Positions 1 through 9,184 of a DNA stretch of 16,916 bases are shown here, in pieces. The translations under genes were made by a program, and so were the position numbers. The DNA lies in contig OUQQ01000466.1 of assembly GCA_900404475.1 (NCBI GenBank), forward strand, positions 6,598-23,513. Direction: 5' to 3'. Every line of letters begins with the position of its first letter. Position 1 is the stretch's first letter. The notes under the pieces were generated by a model. It was not told where the DNA came from, searched no databases, and saw only the letters and a program-made list of their open reading frames with translations. This stretch comes from Spongospora subterranea (taxonomy: Eukaryota > Endomyxa > Phytomyxea > Plasmodiophorida > Plasmodiophoridae).

Positions 1-1
1 T

Positions 2-707
2 TACAGGTATAGCCCTAATGATTGGGTCGAGGGGAAAGGATTATCAAGACGAATGTCAGGCGTCAATAACCTCTGGCGCAAATGCTGGTCCAAAGCTGTG
101 GCTTGCCCAGCTTCACGCCAGAAACCGCTGTTCGATTACATCGCTCAAGGAGAGCGCATTTTGGATTATTTCCGCACAATTAATCCTGCAGCTCTGATGC
201 AGCAGATCGAATCAGTTGCTATTGGCAACGCGGCTCATGTCATTGGTTCTGCGTTCATGATCTTAGGTGATATGCCTCGTACTCGGCGAACAGTTGCCCA
301 GCTATTCACGGCTGAATCTAACTCCAACGTCGTTGCTCACGTAAGGCAACAAGTTGAATTCTTCACCTTTGGGTTGACGAAATGCGCAACAGATAGAGAA
401 AGTAGAACGCATGGCTTGTTTGATGCAAAGACTGCCATCAAATATGATTCGATTGCCGTTGATTGACGATATTCTTCATGACAATGTCGCCATGATCATG
501 GCCGATACGGATCGACAACTTCTACTTGATGGAATGGATGAGAAGTTCAGGAATCTTTCGTTGCCGGATCAACGTCGCTATACGGTCGTCAATGACATCG
601 AAGAATCAGTAGTTGTAGAAATCGAGGGCGGTACACCAGCAGTGTTTGGGGATCAGGGTGGTATCGACCCCGACCGTATAGCTATCGCCACTGCATCCAG
701 CATTTAA
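2..707 (+). CDS. 3' part of unrecognised two-exon protein
   Basis: This is the C-terminal part of a gene that runs in from the left edge. The frame is open from base 2 to 340. A 52-nt GT-AG intron (341-392, gtaagg...caacag) then separates it from a second open frame, 393-707, ending in TAA. The splice is phase 0 and joins ...VVAH to IEKVERMACL... The alternative of two separate overlapping ORFs is less natural, because the second exon continues cleanly upstream of its first Met. The visible protein is about 217 residues, mixed helical and acidic, ending in a hydrophilic tail rich in E, D and G. I see no transmembrane segment, catalytic motif or family signature. A second frame is also open near the left edge, so the reading before about base 53 is less certain. 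Confidence 0.6.
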
Positions 708-794
708 CTTCTCGGAAAGCATTCATCATATTTATCCATGCAATTCATAAAACATTAGCACAAGGTTCGAAACGCTTCAAAAAACTGAAGCACC

Positions 795-799
795 AAAAA
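795..799 (-). terminator. Pol III terminator of tRNA-Pro
   Basis: Five T residues follow the discriminator base directly on the minus strand, the standard RNA polymerase III stop signal. Confidence 0.8.
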
Positions 800-871
800 G
801 GGCTCAGCCGGTAATCGAAACCGGGACCTTCCCGACCCGAACGGGAAATCATGCCACTAGACCACTAAGCC
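800..871 (-). tRNA. tRNA-Pro (anticodon CGG)
   Basis: The complement folds into a complete 72-nt cloverleaf. The acceptor stem GGCTTAG pairs with CTGAGCC (one G-T wobble). The anticodon stem TCCCG/CGGGA encloses the loop TTCGGGT, giving anticodon CGG. The T arm is CCGGT-TTCGATT-ACCGG, fully paired. The discriminator base is C73, as expected of eukaryotic cytosolic tRNA-Pro. No intron is present and CCA is not encoded, as usual for a nuclear tRNA gene. The internal A box (TGGTCTAGTGG) and B box (GGTTTCGATTA) for Pol III are visible. It reads CCG proline codons in the cytosol. Confidence 0.95.
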
Positions 872-1180
872 TTGTTTTGTTGTCTGTTTTGAAGTTATCC
901 GTAAACTATTTCAAGCTCTACAAATCGCTATAGTGCACATTCTTTTGGGGACAGAATCAGTGCCTTCTGAACAGGCCAATTGAAGCGCTCCAGTTTTGCC
1001 ACTGAATTTACCACCTTTGAATATAATTATGTCGACAGATCACGTCACAGATCGTCCATGAAGTCGCTGACATCGAGCGCTGATTTGGCTGCTTCTGTTC
1101 TAGCGATAGTGGATTCTGCCTGTGTTAACTCACATACGGTCCAGTTATCATGTCAATCACACGAGAAGAAACCACACAAT
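872..1180. other. no confident gene; one short coding-like tail (-)
   Basis: No supported gene lies here. The only coding-like piece is on the minus strand, 1152 down to a TGA at 1047-1045. It is about 35 codons open and ends in an acidic tail, SALDVSDFMDDL, that resembles a protein C-terminus. A possible splice acceptor (acacag) precedes it at about 1120. No upstream exon could be joined convincingly. The plus-strand frame 980-1195 (71 codons) has no recognisable features. Confidence 0.3.
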
Positions 1181-2201
1181 TCAACTGAGAACTAGTGTCA
1201 GAACATGGGAACGATATCCAGAAAGACAAACCGAAAACAAATGAGCACAAATGCGAAAACAATTAGTTAAAAAGTGAAAAAAAACAGCCGTTCTTAAGAA
1301 AAATTGGAAATCGATACCGTTGGCCGTTGAATATAGGTCAGAAGCGCCATAGGTTAGGAACCTGTTGTTCCGGTCGACGGGGATAGGGAAATGAGGTTTA
1401 CCGATTGGTATCAGCTCAACCAGTAAGGCTTCGACCTCAGAACCAATCGATTGTTTTCTTCAAATAGATTGGTGGAATCGTCAAGCGATGCGGTCGAACC
1501 GTGATGAAAGGGGGTTCTGCGATTGAGGAGTTCAAGTGATAGTTTCGCTATGTCTTGGGATATCGACAGATCCGAACAGAATTTGAAATGGGTTGACGTT
1601 CCACACCAAAACATCATGTGGGTTTGGTATCAACAATCGTTGGCGGGATCGTTAAGATCCATGAACGTAGGTCACTGTCTGCCACAATGACCCTAATCAA
1701 ATATATCGGACACTTTATGAGATGAACCCCAACGGCCAACTGTAGTTGATGTGTTTTCAGTAAAATCCTGTCGTGATTATTATATAACTGGACCCATTCA
1801 GCCCATTCTTTGAAGATATCGATATATTGCCCGGTATTGGGTATTTTGCAGCAAACTGGTTGAGTTGCCAAAATCAGGCAGAACTCACATTCATTTTGGA
1901 ATCGCGCTAGATCCGTCAGAAAACACGCCCCCCTCTGACCTGTAAATCCCATTGCTGGACTGTACCATTTTAATCGGTTGTGTTTGCGGCGTTGGCAATT
2001 TGATGGTCCCTTGTTCAACCCCTGTTTGCGACAGAATCTGTATTGGGAGTGAACGTGTTTCCTTCGCTTGTTCCTGGCCCAATTCCACAAAGTATCTTCA
2101 GCAATCATATTCCACGTGTGTTGAACGCGTTTACGGCATCCATTTTCTGCCAGAATCCTATTGTTTTCTGCAAACATCAACCAAAACACTATTTGAGCCA
2201 T
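1181..2201 (-). pseudogene. decayed coding-like region, unrecognised
   Basis: Several minus-strand frames stay open for long stretches, but no single frame spans the region. They are 2201-1614 (195 codons), 1617-1411 (68 codons, overlapping the previous stop), 1459-1181 (93 codons, no Met near its start) and 2088-1891 (65 codons). The frame change near 1440-1460 is not at a splice-like GT-AG pair, so a small indel is more likely than an intron. The predicted residues look protein-like in places, for example FLTYGASDLYSTANG near 1350, but match no family I recognise. Plus-strand frames of similar length also exist over 1952-2348, so chance openness is a real alternative. A decayed mobile-element ORF or a gene with missed introns are the other readings. 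Confidence 0.25.
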
Positions 2202-2380
2202 TTACAATCTGTGGGGATTTTTATCAGATCGTCCATTATTTCGTCCCAACAAACACGTTCAAACAAGTCGCTGTATTGTAAGGTCATTACCGGTTTTCAA
2301 AACGGGCCAATATCAACGCCATCTGATACTGATAAATTAAGTTCGTGACAAACTCAGAGACGAATCCGCTCCGTGACAGG

Positions 2381-3077
2381 TCAAGATGGCGATAATCTCG
2401 TGAAAACGTCCCGATAAGGTATTCTCATCATCCGTCGCTGTATGAATCTCGATCTGGGGCAGAGCTCTGGGCTAAAGGTGCAGGTTCTCCCGAATTCCTT
2501 ATCGTTCTCCAACGCCAATCGTTCATTAACTTGTTGTCGGTGCTGAACATCCTGGTAGTATAGTCGATTGGTCGGCGATCGCATCGGCGAGCTGTTCTTG
2601 TCGGGAAGCGTCCGTCTGCGTTTGCCAGCGGCCCGGAGCTGTCTGGAGGCGGCCGTATAGGCCGACATCAACGACGAACGATCAATATAATAACCAGGGG
2701 GTGGAACGATCAAGTCGTTGATGACCACATAATCCTCGACCTCGCACAGCTCGAACTCGTCGACCTGATCCCGATCGGTCAGCGAGCTCACGAACTCATC
2801 ACGACTATACGATGACCCGCCGAAACCCATCTCCGGTGTCCCGACTCTCTCTCTCTCTCTCTGGATTCCTTCCCCGGTTTGATCGTGTTCCAGTGATCCT
2901 CACGATCGTGTTCCAGTGATTGTCATTTAACAGATTGGTGTCTCCCACTCTCTGCTGCACTTCCCAATCGCCCTCAATAGTAATCCTGTACACGTATTGC
3001 ACCAACACCTTCCACTCTCTCAACGGCAACAAATCCAAATAGGTCTCGCTGGGAATCAGTACTCTGTCTAAACACAT
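2381..3077 (-). CDS. unrecognised protein with CTFSPEL motif
   Basis: I read two exons: 3077-2904 (58 codons, ATG at 3077) and 2860-2381 (TGA at 2383-2381). They are joined across a 43-nt GT-AG intron (gtgagg...ccag), phase 0, giving about 217 residues. Without the intron the AG microsatellite throws the frame off, so the two parts would be separate ORFs. The first exon is a basic/aromatic segment (EWKVLVQYVYRITIEGDWEV). The second has an acidic patch, a proline-tyrosine stretch (IVPPPGYYIDRSS), a basic linker, and near the C-terminus a charged helix followed by CTFSPELCPRSR. That last pattern resembles the CTFxP motif common in repeats of protist cytoskeletal or flagellar proteins, which is only a weak hint. 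A second copy of the 5' part lies just upstream (3137-3470), so the true start may be at 3470. Confidence 0.55.
2845..2862. repeat. (CT)9 microsatellite; (CT)8 at 3240-3255
   Basis: On the coding (minus) strand this is an AG repeat directly after the sequence GAATCC, so every unit is a possible splice acceptor. Repeat length decides the frame of the following exon. The tract is 9 units here and 8 in the duplicate. Confidence 0.9.
2881..2920. repeat. 17-bp direct repeat, period 23, at the exon/intron junction
   Basis: GATCGTGTTCCAGTGAT occurs at 2881-2897 and again at 2904-2920 (also at 3274-3290 and 3297-3313 in the duplicate block). On the minus strand the first unit ends exon 1 and the second lies inside the inferred intron, so the intron's 5' half looks like a small duplication of the exon end. 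Confidence 0.9.
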
Positions 3078-3136
3078 GGTCCGTTATCGTACTGGCTCCA
3101 CCGTTTCCTTCAGTCCTTCACCGCTTTCTGTGCTGN

Positions 3137-3470
3137 TCGCACAGCTCGAACTCGTCGACCTGATCCCGATCGGTCAGCGAGCTCACGAACTCATCACGAC
3201 TATACGATGACCCGCCGAAACCCATCTCAGGTGTCCCGACTCTCTCTCTCTCTCTGGATTCTTTCCCCGGTTTGATCGTGTTCCAGTGATCCTCACGATC
3301 GTGTTCCAGTGATTGTCATTTAACAGATTGGTGTCTCCCACTCTCTGCTGCACTTCCCAATCGCCCTCAATAGTAATCCTGTACACGTATTGCACCAACA
3401 CCTTCCACTCTCTCAACGGCAACAAATCCAAATAGGTCTCGCTGGGAATCAGTACTCTGTCTAAACACAT
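3137..3470 (-). pseudogene. duplicate 5' part of the 2381 gene (likely artefact)
   Basis: It carries an identical ATG (3470) and 58-codon first exon, the intron, and the beginning of the second exon, and stops at the N. If the duplication is an assembly artefact this is not a separate gene; 3470 is then the real start codon and 3077 its phantom copy. Here the CT tract is (CT)8. With the splice site inferred for copy 1 the second exon would be out of frame, and another AG within the tract would have to be used. Confidence 0.6.
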
Positions 3471-3528
3471 GGTCCGTTATCGTACTGGCTCCACCGTTTC
3501 CTTCAGTCCTTCACCGCTTTCTGTGCTG
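3137..3528. repeat. direct duplication, copy 2 (392 bp)
   Basis: This is the second copy of the block at 2742-3135. Copy 2 continues on its right into unique upstream DNA (from 3529), and copy 1 continues on its left into the rest of the gene. Collapsing the two copies therefore gives one ordinary gene with its own 5' flank. Confidence 0.95.
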
Positions 3529-3967
3529 TTGCGCTTGTTTCTTTTCATGGTGTTCATTTGTGAAACCCATCGTGTGGACAAGTTATAGACTTTGGGGATA
3601 AAATCCGGAATCCTGTGATATCGGGGATCGCATCGCCCTAGATAAAGTTACGATCTGTCAAACGACCTCATTTGTGCCGATATCGTGGCTGGCAATTGAC
3701 CAAGAAACCCATGAACGTGTAACTGGTTATCGCCAGTTTTCAATATCCATACAAAACATTAAAAAAAACCAACGAATTATGTTTTTCCGCCATTAAAACC
3801 TGTAAAACATTTTGCTGGAGCAGGCTTGTCGTTGTAACTCCGGTTTTATCTATTTACACCGACGACAAATATGTTCAGGGTCAATGCGTCGCGGTGTCCG
3901 CGCCGAGTCCGTGAATTCCGCGGTGTGTTCGAATCTCTGTGAGCGAGATCGCCTGATTTTTAGGGAG
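3529..3967. other. divergent intergenic region
   Basis: This lies between the minus-strand gene starting at 3470 and Las1 (+). It should hold both promoters. It is AT-rich around 3740-3810, with no TATA box I would defend. The Las1 frame is open back through 3884, so the right part may be coding or 5' UTR. TTTTTAG at 3956-3962, just before the chosen start, could be the acceptor of a 5'-UTR intron. Confidence 0.4.
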
Positions 3968-5415
3968 ATGACCCCGGACGGGAATATCGTGAATCAGTCT
4001 GATCATATCCGACGGGGTGCGGTTGTACCATGGTCATCATATCAGGAATGGAATCGGGTTTATGAAGCGGCGTATTCGTCCGATCCGAAATCGGCCCTGT
4101 CAACGGTGGGAGAAATTGTGCCCCCCCCCCTTCTGGTGTTGTTGTTTTTCTCATCGGACCCATTTTCTAGATCAATGGATGGCGTCGACGCGGGTCTATT
4201 CCAATATCTGTCGACATCACCGGATCGCTGCTGGAATCGCTCGTCAACGAGAAGCGATTGTCGTCGAACCAGCAACGCCTGGCCATATCGATGGCGATCA
4301 CTCGCCTTGTCAATGGGATCGCCGATAAACTACAAACGTCACTGTTCGCCCGATCGATTCGCGACATCGCTCGCGATATCGATATGCCGGTCGTGTTCGT
4401 GGAGGTGAGACATTTGGCCACCCACAATGACCTGCCGTCGTTGCCGTTGCTGATCGAGACCCGATCGCGAGCGCTATCGTGGATCCGGGAACGCTATTGG
4501 AAAGCGGAGTCCAATCATTTCACTGAGGTGCATCATTCCCAACAATATATCCACCACCTGTTTCACGAGGTGAAACAATGGGCGAAATCGCCCGAGCACG
4601 ACAACGCACTGTGGGATTCGCAGATCGCCCCGGCAGTGAAATACGTCAAAGATCATTGCCGAATGTTTGATATCGCAGATCATCTCGTCAAGGTGCTGCT
4701 CCGATTACCGAAATCGGGAACGGGGATATGCGAGGAACAGATCTCAATCGTGTATGGTCGTCTTCGCAATGGTTGGTCTCGTGTATTGCGCCAACTATCG
4801 CAAAGCACCATCGTATTGGCTGCGGTGATGCTGCGGTTGATCGCAATACTCAGGGATATGAGCGATACGAGCTGGTTTGGCGAATGGAGACGCCATCTCG
4901 CGTCGCGATGGGCTCAAGATTTCATCATCCCATCCGGTCTCGCCTCCAGTGTCATCACCGCTCTCTGTACCCGATCGCCCAATGTGTTCACAATGGGTTT
5001 GATGGAGCGGTATTCCCGGAAATCGTCGTCATCCGCCAGGAGCATTGCTTTAGAACCTGGTCAGCGATCCGCCGATCTGATCGGCAGCGACCTTCTGCAG
5101 ATATTCAATAGCAATGTTCTGCTGGATAGATTCGAAATCCCAAGCCAAGATCGGCTCAACGCTATGGAGGAGTTCGCCGCGAAACCGTCATCACCATCAT
5201 CACAGAAATGGACCCGAGTATTCGGTTTCAGCGAAATGGTACCGATTGGATTATTGGCAGATGGATCTAGTCCGGACTCGTGGCCATCTGGTATATTGTT
5301 TGGGGAGCGTGTCACATTTGGCGCTACCAAATCTGGTGACTTCGATTCTCCTATATCGAATAAGAAACAGAGAACCCAAACGATAAACGTTGATCTGATC
5401 AGACCATTTGATTAA
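3968..5415 (+). CDS. LAS1: Las1 family pre-rRNA endonuclease (HEPN)
   Basis: Las1 cuts ITS2 of the pre-rRNA (C2 site) in the nucleolus, working with the kinase Grc3/Nol9, to mature 5.8S and 25S/28S rRNA. Two exons are inferred, 3968-4105 and 4171-5415, joined phase 0 across a 65-nt intron (gtggga...ttctag, with a C11 run), giving 460 residues. The N-terminus has VVPWSSYQEWNRVYEAAYS, the Las1 signature start, then WRRGSIPIS and TGSLLESLVNEKR. The HEPN catalytic motif RHLATH (Rx4H, residues 126-131) is intact and followed by NDLPSLPLL and the RERYW segment. The C-terminal W...VPIG motif (about 393-406) and a basic NKKQR tail are present. Length fits short Las1 proteins. An in-frame ATG at 3884 would add 28 residues. 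It is convergent with the channel gene, only 46 bp away. Confidence 0.93.
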
Positions 5416-5461
5416 TGGCCTTGCTGGCACGTTGTCATTATACAAAACCATTATATATTTT

Positions 5462-8439
5462 CTATGAACGGCGACCAGATTCCTCTTGTGATTGCCCAAC
5501 CTCTGATCCAGGACCGAAAGACGGCTCTGCTAAAGCGGCAACAATTTCCGATCCCAACAGCTCTTTGGCGATCTCGAAATCGCATTCGCCTGCTTTGGTT
5601 CCTTGATTATAGGATGTAAACGCCTCCGAGAAGGTGGCGTCACCCCCCAACTTATGCATCAGCCGGGTCAGCCTATAAACATGGTCGACCTTGGCCCATT
5701 TCTTCTTGCTCATATTCTGCTTCATGTGCCGTTGCATTGTCAGAGCGAACGAGGGGAACTGTTGCAACAGACGCTTGAATGAGTTGCGGTCCAGTACACA
5801 GGTTTCTACATAAGTCAACGCCCTAAAATTCGACGCGACTCGTTCCGCTGTCATGAGGTTATTTTCGCAAAAATAGTCTCCTTCTCGAAGGACAGCTGCT
5901 GGAGCGCCACCATCTGCAGCGAATTAAAACAGAAACACCAAATCCATTCAATACATACCTGAACATTTTTCTACTAACCCATTCACTATAAAAAACATCT
6001 CTAGGCCCTTATCTCCCTTGATTACGATATACTCTTTAGGCAGATAGACTCTCGAATGAAGTTTCGCAATTATTGATAAGGTACACAAACGCGAAAGGTC
6101 GCGAAACATCGGCACCTGTAATTGCCATGATTGACAAAAACAGATCATAAGATATATCAACAGAAATTGTAAGTTGTAACCTGCTTGATGAGCTTTTGAT
6201 TGAGATCAAGAAGCAGGTCCTCCCGCAACACAGGATGCAAATTGACAAACATTTCTCGAGAAGTATAATCGAGGTACCGCGATTGTAAGTACATAAAGTA
6301 CCTGAAAATTGACTATTAGCCTGACGATCATAGTTAAATAATCTTCAGAATCTGACCCGATGATCTTTTTTTTTAAATGGACTGGACACTCATACAGGGT
6401 CAGCTTGGTGAACACGTCCTCAAGGTCTTGACGATGCGTCTATGTAGATTTCAAAATGAAAACATCGCAAAAAAGGAATATAACTGATTGAGCGTACTCT
6501 GGAAGCGAGGTCCATATCTTCAATCGACTTTTTGATAGATCCGACAACAAGAGCATTAGATGCTAATCCACAATATATAGCGACGATAGTGTAAAAGACT
6601 TGAAGTTCGGTATCTGGTTGGATATTGGTTCCAACGGTCATCGTCGCATTGACTGCCCAGAATATTGCCTGTGAAAGTGTTTCAAATGACCTACTGCCAA
6701 TCGAAACAATTCGAGCTCTACGTGAACATATTGTTCGAATATCGGCGCCTGTTGTAATTCATCTGATGGACCCCATTCGGATGCAGATCCATCGGCGGTA
6801 GCAATCATCCAATAGAAGCAGCCCAGACAATGCCACATGAACATTAGCATTACCAATATTTTGATCAGTCGAATAACGGCAGAGCTAATCCTGACCATCG
6901 ACGTCAAATGGATAAAAGAGCAAACGATCATGATGCGTTTACCTGATCCTCTTCATGATTCGCTGAACAATTCGCGACATCTTCATTACCCGCATCAACT
7001 TAAACCCTCGCAACAGTCTGATCAATTTGTTTAATTGCCCACCGCCGCTTGATCCACCAGACGCAGTGACAATCATATCAATGGGAACCGTGGCTACACA
7101 ATCAATCCAGAACCAGCAACCGAGATATCGCTTGGCAATTAAACTATATCTTGTTTCCAACTATTGCATACTCAGTGATTAGCATTACTATCGGAACACG
7201 ATGTAACAAGACTACCTTACCAGCTTTATCGCCCTCTTCTATGGTGTAAGCGGTAAAAAAATTTGATACTATATCGATTACAAAGATGAAATTTAATGAC
7301 ATTTCCACATATATGTTTGAGTCAAGCCCTGCGCCGAACGCAAGATTCATAGGCGTTGTAATGGCGAAGTAAAGGACAAGCAACCTATGTCCAGGGTTGA
7401 ATGGGCAAATTTTGAAAACATTGACATCCATTTGTACATCATTAACAGATCGAACTGGCCGCGTATCGGATCGGTGGGCAATAAAAGGTATTTTGAGGTG
7501 TTCCCTGACGGAAGTTTTGGCTTTTCGGGCTTATCCTCTTTTAAATCCTCTTCGCTATCATCTTTCCGCAAAGCAATCGGTAAGATTATTCGATCATGAC
7601 GCCGGATGAACTTTAATTTCATGTCGAACCTATTGGGAGAGTCAAATGTGGACCATCTCAAATTTCGAGACTTTAACCGTGCTTCCTCAGCAAATCGCCT
7701 TTTTTTCAAAACGCTGTTGAATATTGATTCCTTTGTTTGTGCCCCAGTTTTTGCTGCTGCCGCCTCCGCGGCAGCCCTAGTCAATTGCGACAATGTGGTA
7801 ATATCTTTTTTGTCGTCGGCTGTGTCCCCGCTAACAAACCGCTCCAATAACTCAACAGTATCTGCCTGAATAAAATCATTTAAACTGATTTTCGGCGGTT
7901 TATGGTCAACTGAAACTTTCGTGTCTCCAGCACCAGGGGATTCTCCTAAATTCGATTCAGCTCAGTCTAAAGGCCAATGGTTGTTGTTCTGATCACCTGC
8001 TTCATTTGAGTGTCTTACTGGCGATGATGGCGTTATCATTCGATGTAATTCTGTAATCCTATTCAACGTTAGTGCCAATGATCTGCCTCGGCCATATTAC
8101 TGACTTTGATGGAGATAACTCGTATAAGTTTCCGACTCTATTAATCAACCAGACAATGGTGCGATTCAGATCTTTTATCAGCAGGTTAATCTTGGCATCA
8201 GAAATGGGCATTGGCAACGTCTTGGGCTTATCATTGAACAATAACTGAATAGCTCGAAGTAGATTTGTATCGGAAATCCCCAAGAGCATCAAACCGAACT
8301 TCGTCATCTTTGCTAATTCTGGCCCATCAACGTCCTCCAGCATGAAAGGAACGCAGTACTGAGAGAAGCCTTTGGACCGAAGCCATTGTTGCACCTCATC
8401 AACATCCCACTTTTCCGGCCTCGATTCAGCGGGTGCCAT
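5462..8439 (-). CDS. SAM-domain cyclic-nucleotide-gated ion channel
   Basis: Eleven exons are inferred: 8439-8101, 8058-8019, 7960-7438, 7384-7216, 7160-6943, 6890-6722, 6668-6498, 6439-6357, 6301-6181, 6115-5959 and 5913-5462. All introns are GT-AG, 42-65 nt; all phases agree, giving 813 residues. Domains in order: a SAM domain (about 11-68, WDVDEVQQWL...), a linker with an Ala-rich stretch, S1 (about 296-316), S2 (328-348), S3 (369-389), an S4 voltage sensor (399-419) with seven K/R at every third position, S5 (436-459), a pore helix with filter TMTVGTN (495-501) in place of the usual TVGYG, S6 (510-531), a C-linker and a cNMP-binding domain (about 612-721). The cassette has EGDYFCENNL...ERVAS: the conserved Glu and Arg are kept, but FGE has become FCE. 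It is probably a plasma- or ciliary-membrane cation channel. The SAM part rests on a 40-nt exon and a weak GAG acceptor; if that is wrong, SAM is a separate gene. Confidence 0.85.
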
Positions 8440-8908
8440 TGGTTCATATAGATCGCAATGATCCTCAAGCGGTATTGCCAATGCGATACGGGGAAGGGTC
8501 GATTATGACTGTACCATTGACCTAACAACGAATGGGAAACGTGGAGCACTGGATATGAGATACGGCACGAGCAGAGCGTCATGTGGTGATGCCAGTAGTA
8601 ACGAACATCGCGGCATGCAGTTAAGGATCAGGGGACCGTTCACCCTCAGATGAACACTGTCGCAAATCAACAGGAGATCAAGGGATTGAGTGATTTACCG
8701 CGGGAATGACTTTGTTAGACACGACCGCAAAGCCTTGTGTCGATATTGCAGTGCAAAAACTGGTGACGAAATTGAGGTGGTTTGAGAAATTTTGTTCAAG
8801 GTTGTGCAAATATTTTGCATAATCAGCAACTCTGATCGTCATCCGGACAACCTTGTTTTGTGAGTAGTGTGTACGGCATGGCGACTGTCACAATACACCC
8901 AAGTCTCA
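8440..8908. other. intergenic region between channel and GRF genes
   Basis: This is the divergent spacer that should hold the promoter of the channel gene (-) and of the GRF gene (+). The channel frame stays open upstream of its ATG to about 8520 but has no earlier ATG, only TTG, so it is taken as 5' UTR. I see no other gene or repeat here. Confidence 0.4.
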
Positions 8909-9184
8909 ATGTCCCGGACAATAACAAGCCGCCCTGCAAGAACTAAGACTGCCAGAAATAACAGGGAATCACGACCGGACCAACCGGTGACGCCTCTCTG
9001 TCATGGCCATCGCTTACCATGCGTCGCCCGTGCTGCTAAGAAGCCCGATCCTAATCATGGTCGCAAGTTCTGGGCATGTCGACTCAACCCTCCAGATCAG
9101 TGCTCGACCTGTATTTGGATTGATTTATCGCAATCGGTATCGACCGATGCGAAGCTCCCAGGCAGAGGCTATTCCATGATATAA
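8909..9184 (+). CDS. stand-alone GRF zinc-finger protein
   Basis: This is a 91-residue protein. The first about 30 residues are basic and Ser/Thr/Arg-rich. They are followed by a GRF-type zinc finger: PLCHGHRLPC, then NHGRKFWAC, then QCSTCIWID. The order C..H/C..GRxFxxC..C..W matches the family, with the GR-F core and the final C-x-W-x-D intact. GRF fingers bind single-stranded DNA or RNA and normally sit at the C-terminus of larger repair proteins such as APE2, TOP3A and NEIL3. Here no catalytic domain precedes it: the upstream 300 bases have stops in all useful frames and no clear exon. It could be a small nucleic-acid binding protein or the surviving end of a larger gene. The frame opens with GTG at 8867; 8909 is the first ATG. 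Confidence 0.65.
   Translation: MSRTITSRPARTKTARNNRESRPDQPVTPLCHGHRLPCVARAAKKPDPNHGRKFWACRLNPPDQCSTCIWIDLSQSVSTDAKLPGRGYSMI

Larger units (their letters stand above)
2742..3135. repeat. direct duplication, copy 1 (394 bp)
   Basis: This block is repeated at 3137-3528 with one N (3136) between the copies. I see only three differences: C/A at the CTCC/CTCA position, (CT)9 against (CT)8, and a C/T in ATTCCT/ATTCTT. It holds the start, first exon, intron and beginning of the second exon of the minus-strand gene ending at 2381. Near-identity across a single N is typical of two overlapping contig ends or two haplotypes placed end to end. A real recent tandem duplication is the alternative. Confidence 0.95.

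Noticed and set aside
4123..4133. C11 homopolymer as a regulatory element
   Set aside because: It lies inside the Las1 intron, with no evidence beyond base composition.
3812..4408. 198-residue plus-strand ORF as its own gene
   Set aside because: Only its part before 4106 is Las1-like; after that it reads through the intron and then a wrong frame of the Las1 second exon.
7606..7869. Plus-strand ORF of 87 codons
   Set aside because: It is antisense to the well-supported channel exon 7960-7438 and has no features of its own.
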